A stretch of DNA of 6,306 nucleotides, from positions 1 to 6,306 of the forward strand of contig UQMY01000052.1 of NCBI GenBank assembly GCA_900542325.1, read 5' to 3'. Of this stretch, positions 5,597-6,306 are shown piece by piece. The notes under the pieces were generated by a model that made no database searches, was not told the DNA's origin, and saw only the letters and a program-made list of their open reading frames with translations. Source of the DNA: an uncultured Collinsella sp. (GTDB lineage Bacteria; Actinomycetota; Coriobacteriia; Coriobacteriales; Coriobacteriaceae). Every line of letters starts with the position of its first letter. Position 1 is the stretch's first letter. Made by a program: the position numbers and the translations under genes.

Positions 5597-5618
5597 CGAA
5601 GAGCCTTCGGGTTCTTCG
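5597..5618 (+). other. Strong intercistronic hairpin with UUCG tetraloop
   Basis: Arms 5597-5605 (CGAAGAGCC) and 5610-5618 (GGTTCTTCG) pair over nine positions with one G-T wobble around the loop TTCG (5606-5609). The closing C-G pair gives the exceptionally stable cUUCGg tetraloop. The bases after it (TAGTGTCC) are not a T-run, so a full intrinsic terminator is unlikely, though partial termination or RNA stabilisation is possible. It lies between the EIIB stop and the EIIC ribosome binding site. Confidence 0.7.
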
Positions 5619-5645
5619 TAGTGTCCTATATGGAAAGGGGGATGT

Positions 5646-6306
5646 ATGCTTACCCAAGCAATCCTCATCGGACTTATCGCCGCATTTGGTAAGTTCGACT
5701 GCCAGCTCGGTACGCTCTACGCGTTCCGCCCCATCGTCCTGTGCCCGCTCGTGGGCCTGGTGCTGGGGGACCTGCAGTCCGGTCTCGCAATCGGTGCGAG
5801 CCTGGAGCTGCTGTTCATGGGCTCGATCTCCATCGGCGCCTACGTGCCGCCTGATGAGACGATCGGCGGCGTGCTCGCCTGTGCCTTCGCTATCCAGCTG
5901 GGCCAGAGCACCGAGGCAGCCATCGCGCTCGCTATGCCCATCGCCACGCTGTGCCTTGCCATCAAGAACATCCTCAACGCCGCCCTGCCGATTTTGGTTG
6001 ACCGCGCCGATGTTTTCTCTGCCCAGGGCAACCTTAAGGGCGTCTATGCGATGCACTTCCTGATCGGTTCCATCGGTATCATCATGGCGTTCCTGTTGTG
6101 CTCGCTGTCGTTCTATCTGGGTGCTGACGCTATCCAGGGCGTGCTCGACTTTATCCCCGACTTTGTCCTTGCTGGCTTTGGCGTTGCCGCCAACATCCTG
6201 CCTGCCATGGGCTTCGCCATGCTCGGCCGCCTGGTGCTCACCAAGCAGCTCGTGCCCTTCTACTTCCTGGGCTTCCTGCTGTGCTCCTACGCCAACGTGC
6301 CCGTCC
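5646..6306 (+). CDS. PTS mannose-family EIIC component, 3'-truncated by window end (220 aa seen)
   Basis: This integral membrane subunit forms the sugar channel together with EIID. Reading from ATG 5646 stays open to the last base, so the gene continues outside the window; family members are usually about 260-270 aa, so some 40-50 residues are missing. FRPIVLCPLVGLVLGDLQSG (27-46) and LELLFMGSISIGAYVPPDET (53-72) are characteristic of the ManY/sorbose EIIC family, with the conserved PPD at 68-70. Hydrophobic segments lie at about 4-15, 28-41, 47-66, 75-86, 90-117, 137-158, 173-195 and 202-217. AAGGGGG at 5634-5640 is the ribosome binding site. An in-frame alternative start is not needed; the ATG at 5642 is in another frame. 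An EIID gene is expected directly downstream, because EIIC of this class works only with EIID. Confidence 0.93.
   Translation, partial: MLTQAILIGLIAAFGKFDCQLGTLYAFRPIVLCPLVGLVLGDLQSGLAIGASLELLFMGSISIGAYVPPDETIGGVLACAFAIQLGQSTEAAIALAMPIATLCLAIKNILNAALPILVDRADVFSAQGNLKGVYAMHFLIGSIGIIMAFLLCSLSFYLGADAIQGVLDFIPDFVLAGFGVAANILPAMGFAMLGRLVLTKQLVPFYFLGFLLCSYANVPV

Noticed and set aside
5518..6063. 181-codon forward frame across the EIIB-EIIC junction
   Set aside because: It is Ser/Arg/Pro-rich and out of frame with EIIC, which has conserved family motifs and its own ribosome binding site.
1..6306. CRISPR arrays, tRNA or rRNA genes, insertion sequences
   Set aside because: I saw no regularly spaced long repeats, tRNA-like cloverleaf, rRNA segment, transposase motif or terminal inverted repeats on reading both strands.

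Overview
The window looks like chromosomal DNA of a gut actinobacterium of the Coriobacteriia, most probably Collinsella or a close relative. This rests on the moderately high G+C, the preference for codons ending in C or G, the strong purine-rich ribosome binding sites and the gene content; no 16S rRNA or other decisive taxonomic marker is present. All recognisable genes lie on the + strand.

Layout. Positions 1-122 are a short non-diagnostic flank with a possible extended -10 promoter. A small conserved-looking protein of unknown function follows (156-644). Next come two GntR-type regulators of the HutC/UTRA class whose genes overlap by 16 bp (683-1450 and 1435-2148). A 193-bp control region (2149-2341) separates them from an operon that runs off the right edge. 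This region carries a perfect TGTATATACA palindrome, a different imperfect palindrome (ATTGGTAT-CAA-ATACTAAT), and a 33-bp-spaced repeat that includes half of the second palindrome. The operon encodes two different SIS-domain sugar-phosphate enzymes (2342-3457 and 3518-4579), then mannose-family PTS components EIIA (4626-5045), EIIB (5103-5585) and EIIC (5646 to beyond the window end). EIID is expected just outside.

Function. The second SIS protein aligns, from memory, along much of its length with E. coli fructoselysine-6-phosphate deglycase FrlB, and it keeps the Glu/His pair (E238 and H254) known to be catalytic in the related deglycase FraB. The first SIS protein resembles the isomerase half of GlmS and also keeps a Glu/His pair at the same 16-residue spacing (E234, H250), plus a candidate Schiff-base lysine (K345). 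Two SIS deglycases with a mannose-type PTS is the gene set of the Salmonella gfr locus for fructoselysine and glucoselysine. The most economical model is that the PTS imports and 6-phosphorylates Amadori/Heyns sugar-amine conjugates, the two deglycases release the amino acid and a hexose 6-phosphate, and the UTRA regulators sense a phosphorylated intermediate. The exact substrate cannot be read from the sequence.

The least ordinary features are in the non-coding parts: two distinct operator-like palindromes facing two tandem regulators, a small hairpin in every intercistronic spacer of the operon (two with GGAA loops, one with a UUCG loop), and an abrupt shift to extreme C/G-ending codon use in the second deglycase gene. 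No mobile element, CRISPR array, tRNA or rRNA is visible.
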